Of a DNA stretch of 64,000 nucleotides, positions 8,403 to 16,997 are shown piece by piece. The position numbers and the translations under genes were made by a program. Below the pieces are notes generated by a model. It did no database searches. It saw nothing but the letters and a program-made list of their open reading frames with translations, and was not told the origin of the DNA. Positions within the stretch are counted from its first letter, which is position 1; the number at the start of each line of letters is the position of its first letter. The DNA is from Flavobacterium sp. RSP15 (GTDB taxonomy: Bacteria; Bacteroidota; Bacteroidia; Flavobacteriales; Flavobacteriaceae), in NCBI RefSeq assembly GCF_003968755.1, contig NZ_RYDL01000008.1, positions 1 to 64,000 of the forward strand, in the 5' to 3' direction.

Positions 8403-10304
8403 ATGACAACAGGTAAAATTAATGTTTCGGTAGAAAACATCTTTCCCTTAATCAAGAAATTCTTATACAGCGATCACGAAATTTTCTTGCGTGAATTGAT
8501 TTCGAACGGGACAGATGCAACTTTAAAACTGAAGCATTTAACCAGCATTGGCGAAGCCAAAGTAGAATACGGAAACCCAATTATCGAGGTAAAAATCGAC
8601 AAGGAAGGCAAAAAACTGCACATCATCGATCAAGGTCTGGGAATGACAGCTGATGAAGTGGAAAAATACATCAATCAAGTTGCTTTTTCTGGAGCTGAAG
8701 AATTTTTGGATAAATACAAAGATTCTGCTAAAGATTCTGGAATTATTGGCCATTTTGGTCTTGGTTTCTATTCTGCTTTTATGGTTGCTGAAAAAGTGGA
8801 AATCATCACTAAATCTTTCAAAGACGAGCCAGCTGCGCACTGGATTTGTGATGGTAGCCCGGAATTTACTTTAGAACCTGCTGACAAAACTACTCGCGGA
8901 ACAGAAATTATCTTGCATATAGCCGAAGATTCTTTGGAATTTTTAGAAGATTCAAAAATCAATCAGTTACTGAACAAATACAATAAGTTCATGCCTATTC
9001 CAATTAAATTTGGAACCAAAACAGAGAAAATAGAGCAAAAAAAGGGTGAAGAAGTTGCTGCAGAAGATAAAGACAAAATTTTTACTGAAGTAGAAGTTGA
9101 CAACATCATCAACAACCCAAACCCGGCTTGGACGAAACAACCAACGGAGTTATCAGATGCTGATTACAAGGATTTCTACAGAGAAGTATATCCAATGCAA
9201 TTTGAAGAACCGTTATTCCACATTCATTTAAATGTTGATTATCCGTTCAACTTAACCGGTATTTTGTATTTCCCAAAATTAGGTTCGGATTTACAAATTC
9301 AGAAAGACAAAATCCAGTTGTACCAAAATCAAGTGTACGTAACGGATAATGTTGAAGGAATTGTACCTGAATTTTTGACTATGTTAAAAGGGGTTATCGA
9401 CTCACCGGACATTCCGTTGAACGTTTCTCGTTCTGGATTGCAAGCAGATGCTGCGGTGAAGAAAATCTCTAATTACATTACGCGTAAAGTTGCCGATAAA
9501 TTAAAATCGTTGTTTACTGAAAACCGTGAGGATTTTGAACAAAAATGGAACGATATCAAAATCGTTTTGGAGTACGGAATGCTTTCTGAAGATAAATTCT
9601 ACGAAAAAGCAGGTGCGTTTGTTTTGTATCCAACAGTGGATGGAAAATATTACACATTAGAAGAATTAAAAGAAAACCTTGCGGCAAATCAAACGGATAA
9701 AGACGGGAAATTAGTGGTTTTATATGCTGGAAATAAAGAAGCACAACACTCTTATATCGAAATTGCAAAAGACAAAGGATATGAAGTTTTATTGTTGGAT
9801 TCCCCAATTATCTCGCATTTAATTCAAAAAATTGAAGGCGACAACAGCAACATGACTTTTGTACGTGTGGATTCGGATCATATTGACAATATAATTAAGA
9901 AAGAGGAAACTACTATTTCTAAATTATCGGAGGAAGAGCAAACCAACCTAAAAACCGTTTTAGAAGCTATTGTTCCTAAACAAACGTATTCGGTTCAACT
10001 GGAAGCTTTAGATAGCAATGCTTCGCCATTTATCATCACGCAACCGGAATTCATGCGTAGAATGAAGGAAATGAGTCAGTCTGGTGGCGGTGGAATGTTC
10101 GGAATGGGAAATATGCCGGAAATGTATAATTTAGTGGTGAATACTAATTCTGAATTGGCAACAAGCATCCTAAACAACAAAGACAAAGACGCTCAGGAAA
10201 GTTTGGTCAAACAAGCGCTTGACCTAGCTAAATTATCACAAAACCTATTGAAAGGAGAAGCATTAACCGCTTTCGTGAAAAGAAGTTTTGAGCTGATCAA
10301 ATAA
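8403..10304 (+). CDS. htpG: molecular chaperone HtpG (Hsp90)
   Basis: The cytosolic bacterial Hsp90, an ATP-dependent chaperone dimer; 633 residues, normal length. The GHKL ATPase site is visible in FLRELISNGTDA (about 28-39), IIDQGLGMTADE and GHFGLGFYSAFMV (about 117-129). The middle domain contains PLNVSRSGLQAD near 340. A glycine- and methionine-rich stretch near residues 560-577 (SGGGGMFGMGNMPEM) precedes the dimerisation domain. Transcribed alone; a hairpin with a T tract follows at 10384. Confidence 0.97.
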   Translation: MTTGKINVSVENIFPLIKKFLYSDHEIFLRELISNGTDATLKLKHLTSIGEAKVEYGNPIIEVKIDKEGKKLHIIDQGLGMTADEVEKYINQVAFSGAEEFLDKYKDSAKDSGIIGHFGLGFYSAFMVAEKVEIITKSFKDEPAAHWICDGSPEFTLEPADKTTRGTEIILHIAEDSLEFLEDSKINQLLNKYNKFMPIPIKFGTKTEKIEQKKGEEVAAEDKDKIFTEVEVDNIINNPNPAWTKQPTELSDADYKDFYREVYPMQFEEPLFHIHLNVDYPFNLTGILYFPKLGSDLQIQKDKIQLYQNQVYVTDNVEGIVPEFLTMLKGVIDSPDIPLNVSRSGLQADAAVKKISNYITRKVADKLKSLFTENREDFEQKWNDIKIVLEYGMLSEDKFYEKAGAFVLYPTVDGKYYTLEELKENLAANQTDKDGKLVVLYAGNKEAQHSYIEIAKDKGYEVLLLDSPIISHLIQKIEGDNSNMTFVRVDSDHIDNIIKKEETTISKLSEEEQTNLKTVLEAIVPKQTYSVQLEALDSNASPFIITQPEFMRRMKEMSQSGGGGMFGMGNMPEMYNLVVNTNSELATSILNNKDKDAQESLVKQALDLAKLSQNLLKGEALTAFVKRSFELIK

Positions 10305-10383
10305 GCAGCGAACCCATTTTATCAACTAAAATTATGTGAATCGCTTATTCCGAACTTGCTTCGGAATATCCAAAATACTAAAA

Positions 10384-10411
10384 CTGTCCAACCTTGGGCA
10401 GCTTTTTTTTT
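10384..10411 (+). terminator. probable terminator of htpG
   Basis: CTGTCC (10384-10389) pairs with GGGCAG (10396-10401), one G-U pair, and a run of nine T residues follows almost at once. It lies about 80 bp past the htpG stop. Confidence 0.6.
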
Positions 10412-10446
10412 GGAGCAAAACGATTGTTTTCCAGAATCACTTTCGT

Positions 10447-10513
10447 CCCGCTATACGCTGCAATCTTTGCCTTTGGCTGTCGCCAAAGCAAAGGATTTTC
10501 ACTTCTATCGGGG
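10447..10513. repeat. long imperfect palindrome, likely dispersed intergenic repeat
   Basis: CCCGCTATA at the left and TATCGGGG at the right form an outer stem, and AATCTTTGCCTTTGGC with GCCAAAGCAAAGGATT form an inner stem around TGTC. The whole 67 bp can fold as one imperfect hairpin. I believe similar CCCGCTAT...CTATCGGGGCTA blocks occur in intergenic regions of other flavobacteria, but I could not check this. ORFs across it look accidental. Confidence 0.5.
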
Positions 10514-10757
10514 CTATTTAGAGCATTTTAAGGTTAAAACTTCGTTTAGCAGCAGGAGTAAAGAAATACTATTTTGTAAAGAATTATTTATATATTTGTG
10601 TATAACCATCAATTTAATAGTGACAATCTACCCAATTTTGGGTAAATACTGGCTATAGAGTAGCAAGTATATACAAGTTGGTAGTAAGCAACACGTAGAA
10701 CGTAAATTAGAGAAGTAACAAATACTAAAATAAAACGTCTAATACTAAAAATAAATT

Positions 10758-10928
10758 ATGTCAAGAATTGTAATGGTAGTAGGTTTAGTAATCGTTTTTA
10801 TAGGTTGGATTTTATACCGACTAATAATTAAAAAAGACTTAAATAAAAATTTAAATAATGTATACCTTGGACTATTTTTTATAATAATATGGGCAGTGTT
10901 TTATTTTTTTATTGTTGAATATTTTTAA
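10758..10928 (+). CDS. small membrane protein, 56 residues
   Basis: An unrecognised short ORF from ATG 10758 to TAA 10928. It has two hydrophobic segments, VMVVGLVIVFIGWILY (about 5-20) and VYLGLFFIIIWAVFYFFIV (about 35-53), joined by a basic linker (IIKKDLNKN). That is a typical two-helix inner-membrane topology. It sits alone in the rearranged stretch between htpG and the transposase. Coding status rests only on composition and topology. Confidence 0.45.
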   Translation: MSRIVMVVGLVIVFIGWILYRLIIKKDLNKNLNNVYLGLFFIIIWAVFYFFIVEYF

Positions 10929-10998
10929 AAATCGTGTACAATTGGTTATGCACCCTCAGAAGCTAGATCGCGGATTTACTTTTTTTTTGACAGCGACA

Positions 10999-11128
10999 GC
11001 GCGGATTTGCAATCCGTGCGCACATAGAATATCTACAAAGGGAATTTGCAATTTCAAAATTTCAAAAAAAGTATCCTGTAACATATTTAATTGATTAATT
11101 GGAATAGGCACGGATTGCAAATCCGCGC
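10999..11128. repeat. REP-like inverted pair
   Basis: A 21-bp sequence at 10999-11019 recurs as an exact reverse complement at 11108-11128, 88 bp away. Each arm contains its own small hairpin, GGATT-tgc-AATCC. The right arm continues GCGCTAACGGATT. The same GCGCTAACG tail borders the hairpins around the transposase at 12161, so this pair probably belongs to the same REP family. The intervening and following sequence (to 11404) shows no gene. Confidence 0.65.
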
Positions 11129-11404
11129 TAACGGATTTTCATATTTTGTTTAAGAGAAGTATAAATAAAAACTAATTTTTTATCCTGAAAATGAATTCAT
11201 GAGATGTACAGGAATAAATAATTAACGCTGCATTTTATATTGGGGTAAAATTGTACAAAAATTAAAAAGTAGTCCAAGTATTTTATAGTACAATATTTCA
11301 TAAAATTAAATGGGAATGAACACGATTTTTTGAATACATTTGATTTATGAAAAGGGATAAAGGTTGTCCACAATAAAGTTAAAATCAATCAAATCGCAAA
11401 AAAA

Positions 11405-11821
11405 ATGAGAAAAATCATATTATCAATAGTGTTCTTATTTTGTAGTCATTTATCAATTGCTCAAGAGAAAGAAATTAAAGCAGTTTTAGAAAAACAACGT
11501 TTAGATTGGAATAATGGGGATATGATTGGGTATATGCAATGTTATTTAAAATCCGATTCTTTACTATTTGTTGGAAAAACAGGACCATTTTACGGCTGGC
11601 AAAAAAACTTAGAGATCTATCAACAAGTTTATCCCGACAAAGCTGCAATGGGTACTCTAACTTTTGATATCAAACAAATAAAAATGATTGATAGCGAACA
11701 TGCCTTTGTTTTAGGTGCTTGGAATTTGCAAATGGAAAAAGGAGAACAAAAAGGATTTTTTACTTTAATAGTAGAAAAATTTAAAGAAGGTTGGAAAATC
11801 GTAGTTGACCATTCTAGTTAG
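11405..11821 (+). CDS. exported NTF2-like (SnoaL/DUF4440) protein
   Basis: A 138-residue protein with a Sec signal (MRKIILSIVFLFCSHLSIAQ). The rest matches the NTF2-like fold of the DUF4440/SnoaL type: an N-terminal helix EIKAVLEKQRLDWNNGD, YMQCYLKSDSLLFVG, a YGWQKNLEIYQQVYPDK helix and a terminal strand GWKIVVDHSS. Such proteins bind small ligands or act as isomerase-like enzymes; no specific activity can be assigned. It lies between the REP-like pair and the pseudouridine synthase remnant. Confidence 0.75.
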   Translation: MRKIILSIVFLFCSHLSIAQEKEIKAVLEKQRLDWNNGDMIGYMQCYLKSDSLLFVGKTGPFYGWQKNLEIYQQVYPDKAAMGTLTFDIKQIKMIDSEHAFVLGAWNLQMEKGEQKGFFTLIVEKFKEGWKIVVDHSS

Positions 11822-11870
11822 TTTTTTTTAGTGAAAGGTTGTGACGAAATATTTATATGAAATGAGTTTT

Positions 11871-12077
11871 CTAAATTGCATTCCAAATTACATCATCAGG
11901 AGTTGGCGCCAAGATTTCCATATTTTCTTTGGTAACAGGATGGGTAAAGACTAGTTTTCGAGCATGTAAATGAATGCCTCCATCTGAATTACTTCGATCA
12001 AAACCATATTTTAAATCGCCTTTTATGGGTGAGCCAATAGCCGAAAGCTGTGCGCGAATTTGATGGTGTCTGCCCGA
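11871..12077 (-). pseudogene. C-terminal remnant of an RluA-family pseudouridine synthase
   Basis: The last 68 codons are clear RluA-type C-terminus: SGRHHQIRAQLSAIGSPIKG, DLKYGFDRSNSDGGIHLHAR, FTHPVTKENMEILAPTPDD. An intact enzyme of this kind has about 160 further N-terminal residues including the catalytic HRLD motif; none is present. Homology stops near 12077, a few bases before the left REP of the transposase element. Upstream codons to 12188 are transposon sequence. No N-terminal half is found on the far side of the element, so the insertion came with or after a deletion. Not expected to be functional. Confidence 0.8.
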
Positions 12078-12090
12078 TCGCGCCGACATA

Positions 12091-12762
12091 CCACAATCGT
12101 TAGCGCAGTTTTGCAAAGTGTGCCCACAATAGTGAGCAAACAATACAAATAACACAAAAAATGTCGACAAAGTATAAAGCCACAACAACTGAAGACGCTT
12201 ATTTTATTACTATAACTACAATGGGTTGGGTAGATATTTTTACACGATTAAATCAAAAACAAATTATTATACAAGCGTTACACTATTGTCAAGATCAAAA
12301 GGGCTTAGAAATTTATGGATATTGTATTATGCACAGCCATATTCATCTGCTTTGCAAAGCAACAAACGGTTTTATATTATCCGATGTGATGCGTGATTTT
12401 AAAAAATATACATCTAAAAAAATTATTCAGGCTATTATTGAAGAACCGGAAAGCAGGAGAGAATGGATCTTGGATTATTTTAAAAAAGCTTGTCAGCATT
12501 TAAAACAAGAACAACAATACAAAGTTTGGCAAAACGGTTATCATGCAGAACATATTTACAGCAATAAATTTATTAGACAAAAAATGGATTGCATACACAA
12601 CAATCCTGTAAATGAAAAAATTGTAACGATGCCGGAAGATTATTATTTCAGTTCTGCAAGAAATTATGCTGCATTAGAAAATGAATTAGAGGTAATTTTA
12701 TTAGATTTATTTTAGTTGCCAATTGAAATGGCCACAGTTTACAAAACTGCGCTAACGATTCT
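12091..12762. mobile_element. REP-associated transposase element with flanking inverted REPs
   Basis: The transposase gene 12161-12715 is bounded by an inverted pair: the 19-bp AATCGTTAGCGCAGTTTTG at 12095-12113 and its exact reverse complement at 12742-12760. Each REP forms a hairpin (CAGTTT-aca-AAACTG in the right copy) next to GCGCTAACG. This is the layout of a RAYT with its BIME-like REP pair. The left end lies a few bases from the truncated pseudouridine synthase. The right end is followed by the SbtA-like gene. Confidence 0.75.
12161..12715 (+). CDS. REP-associated tyrosine transposase (RAYT, IS200/IS605-like Y1)
   Basis: A 184-residue HUH single-strand DNA transposase of the domesticated RAYT group. 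Visible features are the opening YFITITTMGWVDIFTR, the HUH metal motif in YCIMHSHIHLLC near residue 50, the helix DVMRDFKKYTSKKI, WQNGYHAEHIY near 126 and IHNNPVNEKIV near 146. These are all typical of the family. It carries its own inverted REPs. The frame is intact, so it may be active. Confidence 0.88.
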   Translation: MSTKYKATTTEDAYFITITTMGWVDIFTRLNQKQIIIQALHYCQDQKGLEIYGYCIMHSHIHLLCKATNGFILSDVMRDFKKYTSKKIIQAIIEEPESRREWILDYFKKACQHLKQEQQYKVWQNGYHAEHIYSNKFIRQKMDCIHNNPVNEKIVTMPEDYYFSSARNYAALENELEVILLDLF

Positions 12763-12840
12763 CTGTAAAGAACATTCATGTTATTACCAATAGTTTTTGA
12801 AACAATTAATAAGTGCTACTACATTGGTCAAAGCAACTGT

Positions 12841-13806
12841 CTAAAGGTGACACAATACAATTGAAAAATAAATGGGCATCCCAAAAGTAATGTTAAAAGG
12901 AAACGTTACTGCCAAAGCCATGGGTAAAAATATTCCTGGATTCGCCTTTGGAACGGCTATTTTCATTGCTGCCGGAACCGCAATATAAGAAGCACTGGCC
13001 GCTAAGACAGCAAAAATAAAACGATTCCCAACATCATCGGTAACGAATTGACTTAAGAAAGCAACAATACACCCGTTGATCAATGGGAAAACAATAGCAA
13101 AAAAGACGCTAAACCAGCCACTTTTGAAAAAATCATTTAATTTTCGTCCACTAACAATTCCCATGTCTAGTAAAAATAAAGCCAAAAACCCTTTGAAAAT
13201 ATCAGTAGTAAACGGCTTAATTCCTAAAGCCTGTTGCTCACTGGCCAAAAACCCAATAACCAAACTACCTAGAATCAAGAGCACGCTTCCATTAGTAAAT
13301 GAATGTTTGATAATTGTGGTCATCTTCGTTTTTTGAACTTTTTCCTTACTAAATAATCGGATCAAAATCACTCCGATAATGATTGCCGGAGCTTCCATCA
13401 GCGCCATAACAGCAACCATGTGGCCGCTAAAATTGTAACTTTGAATTTCTAAAAAAGAAATAGCCGTTACAAAAGTAACTGCACTCACAGATCCATAAGC
13501 GGCGGCTATGGCGCCCGAATTCTCAATACTAAACTTTTTCTTTAAAATAAAAAAAGTATATAATGGAATTAATACCGCAATCAAAACTCCAAAAACGATC
13601 GACCAAAGTATCTCTATAGTAAAGTGACTGTGAGCTAATTCCTGTCCACCTTTAAAACCAATGGAAAAAAGAAGGTACAACGATATAAATTTAGAGGTAT
13701 TCTCCGGAATTTCTAAATCACTTTTGACATAGACGGCGATAATTCCCAACACAAAAAACAACAAGGCAGGATTAGTTAAATTATCCAGTAATAAACTAAG
13801 ATTCAT
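12841..13806 (-). CDS. SbtA-like sodium-dependent bicarbonate permease
   Basis: A 321-residue integral membrane protein with about ten hydrophobic segments, matching the Sbt_1 family (cyanobacterial SbtA, Na+/HCO3- symport). Recognisable stretches are LYLLFSIGFKGGQEL near 43-57, IAAAYGSVSAVTFVTA, MALMEAPAIIIGVIL, LFLLDMGIVSGRKL and AASASYIAVPAAMK. The start is 35 bp after dihydroorotase in the same direction, so it may be the last gene of that operon. Bicarbonate supply for carbamoyl phosphate would fit beside pyrimidine synthesis, but that link is inference. Confidence 0.85.
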   Translation of the reverse strand: MNLSLLLDNLTNPALLFFVLGIIAVYVKSDLEIPENTSKFISLYLLFSIGFKGGQELAHSHFTIEILWSIVFGVLIAVLIPLYTFFILKKKFSIENSGAIAAAYGSVSAVTFVTAISFLEIQSYNFSGHMVAVMALMEAPAIIIGVILIRLFSKEKVQKTKMTTIIKHSFTNGSVLLILGSLVIGFLASEQQALGIKPFTTDIFKGFLALFLLDMGIVSGRKLNDFFKSGWFSVFFAIVFPLINGCIVAFLSQFVTDDVGNRFIFAVLAASASYIAVPAAMKIAVPKANPGIFLPMALAVTFPFNITFGMPIYFSIVLCHL

Positions 13807-13841
13807 ATTTTAATTATTTTAAATTATTTTATACATTTTGA

Positions 13842-15194
13842 TTATCTTATCTTTTCAAATCGCAATCTTTTTCCTTTTATATCTGTCTTCACAAGTCCTT
13901 TTTCATACACCAAATTTCCATTAACAAAAGTTGAACTGATGCTGCTTTTAAAAACCTGTCCTACAAAAGGAGACCATTTGCATTTATATAAAAGAGAGTC
14001 TGGAGTTACTTCCTGTTTTTTATTTAAATCGACTAAAACTAAATCGGCAAAATAGCCCTCCCGTATATAGCCTCGTTCTTTTATTCTGTAAATTTCGGCT
14101 ACATTATGGCTCATTTTCTCCACTACTTTCTCCAACGGAATTTCACCACGATAAAATAATTCTAACATTGCTAAAAGAGCATGTTGTACTAATGGTCCGC
14201 CGGAATGCGCCTGAAAATAATTCCCTGCTTTTTCGGCAACAGTATGAGGAGCATGATCCGTTGCAATAATATCTATTGAATTATTGAGCAAATACTGCAG
14301 TAAACCTTTTCTATCTTGCTCTGTTTTTATAGAGGGATTCCATTTGATCTTGGAGCCCAGTCTTTCATAATCGGCATCCGAAAACCAAAGATGATGTACA
14401 CATGCCTCGGCTGTGATTCGTTTTTCTCTGATCGGTGTATGATTATCAAATAATTTGGCTTCCGCCAAAGTTGAAATATGAAAGAGATGCAAGCGAGTAT
14501 GGTATTTTTCAGCAATTTTTAGTACTCGTTGCGTAGCACTTAAGCAAGCCTGCTCATCCCGAATCAGGGAATGATAAAAAAAAGGAATATCATCCCCGTA
14601 CTGCAGTTGAAACTTCTGGGTATTTGCTTTTATAATTGCGTCATCTTCGCTGTGCAAAGCTACAAGCGTATCCGTTCTTGAAAACAATTGCTCTAAAAAG
14701 TCTGGATAATTTGCCAAAATACCTTCGTCATTATTAAAATAAAGACCATCATCCGTAATCCCACATACATTTTCAGTATCTGTTTTTAATGCTTCTTCCA
14801 AATTATTTTTAGAAATCCCCATAAAAAAAGAATAATTAGCTATTGATTTTTCAGCGGCCATCCGGTACTTTTCTTCTAATAATTCCTGAGTCAGCGTATT
14901 AGGAATCGTGTTTGGCATGTCCATAAAAGAAGTGATGCCACCGGCAACAGCAGCTATAGATTCCGTAAAAAGGGTGCCTTTATGAGTTAGTCCTGGATCT
15001 CTAAAATGAACTTGATCATCAATGACTCCCGGAAGCAAATAAAGTCCTGTCGCATCAATTTCAATATATTTTTTTTCGGGATTTAGTACAATTGATGGTG
15101 CTATCTTTTCAATTCTTACCCCTGAAATCAAAAGATCTAATTCGAGTATTTGTCCTTCATTGACCACTTTTGCATTTCTGATAATAGTATCCAT
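13842..15194 (-). CDS. pyrC: dihydroorotase
   Basis: Third step of pyrimidine synthesis: reversible cyclisation of carbamoyl aspartate to dihydroorotate; cytosolic zinc amidohydrolase, 450 residues. Seen: LLPGVIDDQVHFRDPGLTHK near 53-72, FMDMPNT, LHLFHIS near 234, and the catalytic ATDHAPHT near 313. The usual HxH metal pair is QxH here (QVHFR), a change I recall as common in Bacteroidetes enzymes of this group. Only 3 bp separate it from the Sua5 gene upstream, so they are cotranscribed. Allantoinase or hydantoinase are less likely alternatives. Confidence 0.88.
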   Translation of the reverse strand: MDTIIRNAKVVNEGQILELDLLISGVRIEKIAPSIVLNPEKKYIEIDATGLYLLPGVIDDQVHFRDPGLTHKGTLFTESIAAVAGGITSFMDMPNTIPNTLTQELLEEKYRMAAEKSIANYSFFMGISKNNLEEALKTDTENVCGITDDGLYFNNDEGILANYPDFLEQLFSRTDTLVALHSEDDAIIKANTQKFQLQYGDDIPFFYHSLIRDEQACLSATQRVLKIAEKYHTRLHLFHISTLAEAKLFDNHTPIREKRITAEACVHHLWFSDADYERLGSKIKWNPSIKTEQDRKGLLQYLLNNSIDIIATDHAPHTVAEKAGNYFQAHSGGPLVQHALLAMLELFYRGEIPLEKVVEKMSHNVAEIYRIKERGYIREGYFADLVLVDLNKKQEVTPDSLLYKCKWSPFVGQVFKSSISSTFVNGNLVYEKGLVKTDIKGKRLRFEKIR

Positions 15195-15197
15195 ATC

Positions 15198-16157
15198 TTA
15201 TTTTTTAGTAGCTCTTTCTAATCGATCGTTTATCGTTTTGCCTAAACCCACATCTGGAAATCGTTCGGCTATAATGAAGTCAAGTTCAAGCTCATCTAAT
15301 CGATGCAAAGCAGCATACAATTTTGAAGCAGCTTCTGCTAAATTGCCTGTGGGTGATAAAATTTCCTGTACTGCAATTTTGGGATCATCAATCCCTTTTT
15401 GAAAGACTAAAACTCCAATTTTTTGATTCGGAAACATTTTTAGCTTCTCCGTCACATCAGCTGTCAAAAAAGTCGTCGTCGAAGGAGCATAGTGCTTAGA
15501 AAACATGCCTGGTGCCGCTGGAGCAATATCATCATGGGTAATCATTTTTACCACCCCAACAATTGCTTCAATATCCTCTACAGCCAAAGAACCCAAGCGA
15601 TATAAAATAGGCTCCCCATTTTCAAATCCGATGATTGTTGACTCTATTCCCCTTTGACAAGCTCCACCATCCAAAACCATTGGTAACACCTCTTCAAAAT
15701 AGTCAGCAACATGTATTGCTGTAGTGGGACTAAGAGAGCCAAACGGATTAGCACTCGGAGCCGCTAGAGGATAGGCTAACTGATTCAGCAGGGCTAAGGC
15801 TACTGGGTGATTTGGAACTCTGATCGCTACGGTATCTTTACCACCGGTAACCAAATCCGGAATGGAAATTTGCTTTTTTAAAACCAAAGTTAAAGGTCCC
15901 GGCCAGAAAGCTTTTGCTAACAAGTTCGCTTTTTCAGGAATGTCTCTCGCTATTTCAGAAAGGACAGTTGCCGATTTTATATGAACAATTAACGGATTAA
16001 AAAACGGACGTTTTTTAATCGAAAATATACGCTCTACCGCCTTTGAGCTGTAAATATTGGCGGCTAAACCATAAACCGTTTCGGTAGGAATTCCTATGGT
16101 TTGCTCCTGATTTAAAAGCGCAACAGCTTTTGGAATCGAACTACTGATTACACTCAT
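15198..16157 (-). CDS. L-threonylcarbamoyladenylate synthase (Sua5/TsaC)
   Basis: Makes threonylcarbamoyl-AMP from threonine, bicarbonate and ATP for the t6A37 modification of tRNAs that read ANN codons. The 319 residues are the long Sua5 form: YrdC domain (about 1-200) with IPTETVYGLAANIYS, SIKKRPFFNPLIVHI and AAPSANPFGSLSPTTA, then a linker and the Rossmann-like Sua5 domain (about 215-319). The gene is within a tight leftward operon with gaps of 3 bp on both sides. Confidence 0.92.
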   Translation of the reverse strand: MSVISSSIPKAVALLNQEQTIGIPTETVYGLAANIYSSKAVERIFSIKKRPFFNPLIVHIKSATVLSEIARDIPEKANLLAKAFWPGPLTLVLKKQISIPDLVTGGKDTVAIRVPNHPVALALLNQLAYPLAAPSANPFGSLSPTTAIHVADYFEEVLPMVLDGGACQRGIESTIIGFENGEPILYRLGSLAVEDIEAIVGVVKMITHDDIAPAAPGMFSKHYAPSTTTFLTADVTEKLKMFPNQKIGVLVFQKGIDDPKIAVQEILSPTGNLAEAASKLYAALHRLDELELDFIIAERFPDVGLGKTINDRLERATKK

Positions 16158-16160
16158 ATC

Positions 16161-16997
16161 TTATGGATTACAGGAATCGCAGAATCCTGGTTCTTCGGTT
16201 ATTTTTTGATGGGGATACATTTTTTCGGAACTAAAACAACACTTTTTACAACTATAAATAAAACTCAAGGTAGATCGTGTGGGCGCTGAACACCATGAAC
16301 AAGGCAAGCCCTGTTTCGCATCTATCACACAATAACCCGGTGCTTTACAGCTTGGGCATTCCGTTTTTATAGTTTCCAATAATTTTTGCGCCGCTACTTT
16401 TATCACACCCATACGAGTGGGGTTGTACAGCGCACGCATATCAGTTTCAGCATAAACACTTCCATATTTGTTCACAAGGTGCTGAAAAGTATCTTCCAAT
16501 TCACTTTTTGTGGTAATCCCTTTAACTAGTGTTGTTAGATCATCAGGCTTGCTTCGCAAAATTATGGCATGGGCAGGAAATTGAATCTTATTTGCAAAAT
16601 CCAAGAGCATTTCTTTACTAGAAATATTTTCTCCATGAAAATTAGTTTTCAAACTGAGTTCTCTGGCAATGATTTCTAAGTCGTTTTTTTTATCGATAAA
16701 AATTAAAAACTCATCATCGGACTGAGCAAAAAAGATGGAAGGATGTGAACCAAAAGAGCCTTCGCTGGCAATAGCCAAATCGCAGTCAAATTCTTCCATT
16801 GCCGCCAAACATTTAGCTCTGACGGTTTCAACTGCCGTGTTTTTCCGCTCCACTTCACCTGAAAAAGTGCCGAAAATATCCGAATCATAACTTTCAGGAA
16901 CAAAACAGTGAACACCTAATCCTTTTTCAAAAATTGGAGCAATCACTTTTTCTTTGTGATGCTTGGTGGCAATGAGTAATTGTCTACCCTCAAACAT
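16161..16997 (-). CDS. DUF6671 family protein with C-terminal zinc ribbon
   Basis: A 278-residue conserved protein of unknown function. The N-terminal part (about 1-215) has LLIATKHHKEKVIAPIFEKG, CDLAIASEGSFGSHPS and TDMRALYNPTRMGVIKVAA. The C-terminal 60 residues carry Cys pairs CPSCKAPGYC, CSWCSAPT, CKKCCF and CDSC, suggesting zinc-binding ribbons. I recognise the family as DUF6671. It overlaps the upstream 100-residue gene by 8 bp and is followed after 3 bp by sua5, implying coupled expression. A tRNA-related role is possible from context only. Confidence 0.7.
   Translation of the reverse strand: MFEGRQLLIATKHHKEKVIAPIFEKGLGVHCFVPESYDSDIFGTFSGEVERKNTAVETVRAKCLAAMEEFDCDLAIASEGSFGSHPSIFFAQSDDEFLIFIDKKNDLEIIARELSLKTNFHGENISSKEMLLDFANKIQFPAHAIILRSKPDDLTTLVKGITTKSELEDTFQHLVNKYGSVYAETDMRALYNPTRMGVIKVAAQKLLETIKTECPSCKAPGYCVIDAKQGLPCSWCSAPTRSTLSFIYSCKKCCFSSEKMYPHQKITEEPGFCDSCNP

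Noticed and set aside
10336-10658. Two overlapping ORFs (61 and 100 codons) after htpG
   Set aside because: They run through the terminator and the 67-bp palindrome; the coding look comes from the palindrome itself.
12078-12188. N-terminal extension of the pseudouridine synthase fragment to ATG 12188
   Set aside because: These codons are REP and transposon sequence; homology to RluA begins only near 12077.
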